64,000 nucleotides of DNA, taken from assembly GCA_013339895.1 (NCBI GenBank), contig JABACO010000019.1:3748147-3812146 (forward strand). The letters run 5' to 3'. This DNA is from Ephydatia muelleri (lineage: Eukaryota; Porifera; Demospongiae; Spongillida; Spongillidae). The translations under genes and the position numbers were made by a program. Shown piece after piece: positions 62,849 to 64,000 of the stretch. Under the pieces are notes generated by a model. The model did not search any database, had not been told where the DNA came from, and saw only the letters and a program-made list of their open reading frames with translations. How positions within the stretch are numbered: position 1 is the stretch's first letter; every line of letters begins with the position of its first letter.

Positions 62849-63261
62849 TTACTTCTTCACTTGCGTCACCAGCAGCACAATCAATAGGATCACTGCCAAT
62901 GCCACTGCGTTCCCGACAACGATGGGAACAATATACTTTGCGTATCATCTGAAAAGAAGTGTTATCACATGATGGTCCGGTGGCGGGAATGGCCGTACGT
63001 ACTTGATCTCGGCCCATAAACAGGCACAAGAGTAGTGTTCTACGTTACCCTCCTCCTGCGCCTTAATGTCCCTCCTTATCCTCGATACGGCCCCACTCTC
63101 GGCGTGGATGCTCAGCAAAATTCTGTCAACTCGATCATCTTGTTCGATGTCGTCCGAATTGTTGGCGCCATGGTCTAAAATAGTTAATAAATAAACATTT
63201 CCTCGAACTCTAGTTTCGCGTAAATATTTACCTTCTTTCTCCTTCACAGTTCCGATGTCAT
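62849..63261 (-). pseudogene. Small tail-anchored protein gene, probably frameshifted
   Basis: A middle exon reads HGANNSDDIEQDDRVDRILL and SIHAESGAVSRIRRDIKAQE; a last segment reads IVPIVVGNAVALAVILLIV then LLVTQVKK-stop, a C-terminal membrane anchor. The first exon has GAACTG where the other copy has GAAGCTG, giving a stop, and the last two exons do not join in phase with the acceptor I can see. Might be a SNARE-related tail-anchored protein; not recognised with confidence. Confidence 0.45.
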
Positions 63262-63416
63262 CTTTGTTACCCTTGGAGTATTATTCATCCAGTGCATCGC
63301 TAGCACAATGGTACGTACATCCTTCCGGGCAGGGCTAGTCTCGTGCCCAACCTTTACATGGGCGGGGCTGGCGTTGCCAAGGTAGAGGTAGTTAAAACCC
63401 ACCTACTTTATTGACA

Positions 63417-64000
63417 ATGGGTGATTGGGTTTTGGACAGCCTGGTAGGATTTGTGCAGTCTCCTCGCTGGACACACCCGCTCAACAACTTCGTGGATGAA
63501 AAATGCGTGGGTAAGGTGTTCTAAACACCGACGATTCTATCATCCAGGTGTATATTTTGGTCTAGTTTCGACCCTGGGGAGGAGAACAAATTTTCTTACA
63601 CAGACATCCACAAGCAATATAGCAATCTGGTGAGACCGTCCGCTATCGTCTGCTGCGCGCCTTATTCCGTGTGCGCACGCTAGGTGGAGTCCTTGCTGGA
63701 GCAATTCATGGATGACATTGGAATGTCATCCAAGCAGTTCATACAGACGTGGGAAAAATGCGCAGAGAGTTGCAGCTTTGAGAAGGTCACTCTTCCACTC
63801 ATCTTCCATTTTTCTACCCTCCCTTCCATCTATCTTAGACCCTCATTCTCCCTTCCCCACACTTCAACATGCTTCACTATTCATCTTGCTTACCTTTCCA
63901 TGAAACCCTCCTCCCCTTCCTTACCTCTCTAACCTCTCTCATCTTACACCCTTTCTGCCTCCTCCTCCCCCCGCCTCACCAATTCAGAGCCTCACACAGC
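63417..64000 (+). pseudogene. CFAP36-like, copy B, partial at window edge
   Basis: Exon 1 (63417-63510) is intact: MGDWVLDSLVGFVQSPRWTH then LNNFVDEKCV. Exon 2 lacks one T at its start (CTAGTTTCGACC versus CTAGTTTTCGAT in copy A), so it joins out of phase. Exon 3 (VESLLEQFMDDIGMSSKQFI) lacks the stop seen in copy A. The rest is off the edge. CFAP36 binds ARL3 and is linked to cilia. Confidence 0.7.

Overview
This window is nuclear DNA from an animal. Coding regions are split by GT-AG introns, mostly short but often swollen by microsatellites and minisatellites. The recognisable genes are metazoan: CCDC88 (girdin/Daple), EAPP, eIF4A3, an SLC3-type heavy chain, C/EBP, membrane phospholipase-B-like GDSL lipases, ALKBH2, UGP2, NOVA-like KH protein, PLEKHD1, a gamma-butyrobetaine-hydroxylase-like dioxygenase and CFAP36. 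No vertebrate-type features are seen. The dense gene packing and loose similarity to vertebrate proteins fit a non-bilaterian or other invertebrate animal such as a sponge, but the species cannot be fixed from the sequence alone.

Layout. 1-9503 (-) is the 5' two thirds of a CCDC88-type gene, running off the left edge. 9780-10936 (-) is EAPP and 11761-13693 (+) is eIF4A3. A 1.8-kb, 19-bp minisatellite follows. 15761-19740 holds two intronless, divergently transcribed SLC3/rBAT-maltase-like genes whose ectodomains form a near-perfect 1570-bp inverted repeat, but whose cytoplasmic and membrane parts are unrelated. 20009-20650 (-) is an intronless C/EBP. 21314-33776 holds three membrane-anchored GDSL lipase genes, the first inverted relative to the other two. 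33941-34723 (-) is intronless ALKBH2, 35025-40178 (-) UGP2 and 40516-41752 (+) a three-KH NOVA-like protein. 44211-44642 (-) is a 99-residue cysteine-rich membrane protein.

From about 46 kb to the right edge the character changes. Two inverted PLEKHD1-like copies, a dioxygenase gene, an unnamed small gene and two tandem CFAP36-like copies all carry single-base frameshifts or stop codons. The 45-kb left part has at most one ambiguous frame break. Either this is a cluster of decaying duplicates or the assembly is poorer here; both readings are kept open.

The genes do not form one pathway. What links them is a history of local duplication, inversion and sequence homogenisation: internal exon-block triplication in CCDC88, the SLC3 inverted pair, the lipase trio, the PLEKHD1 inverted pair and the CFAP36 tandem pair. 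Foldback and MITE-like elements lie between and inside them.
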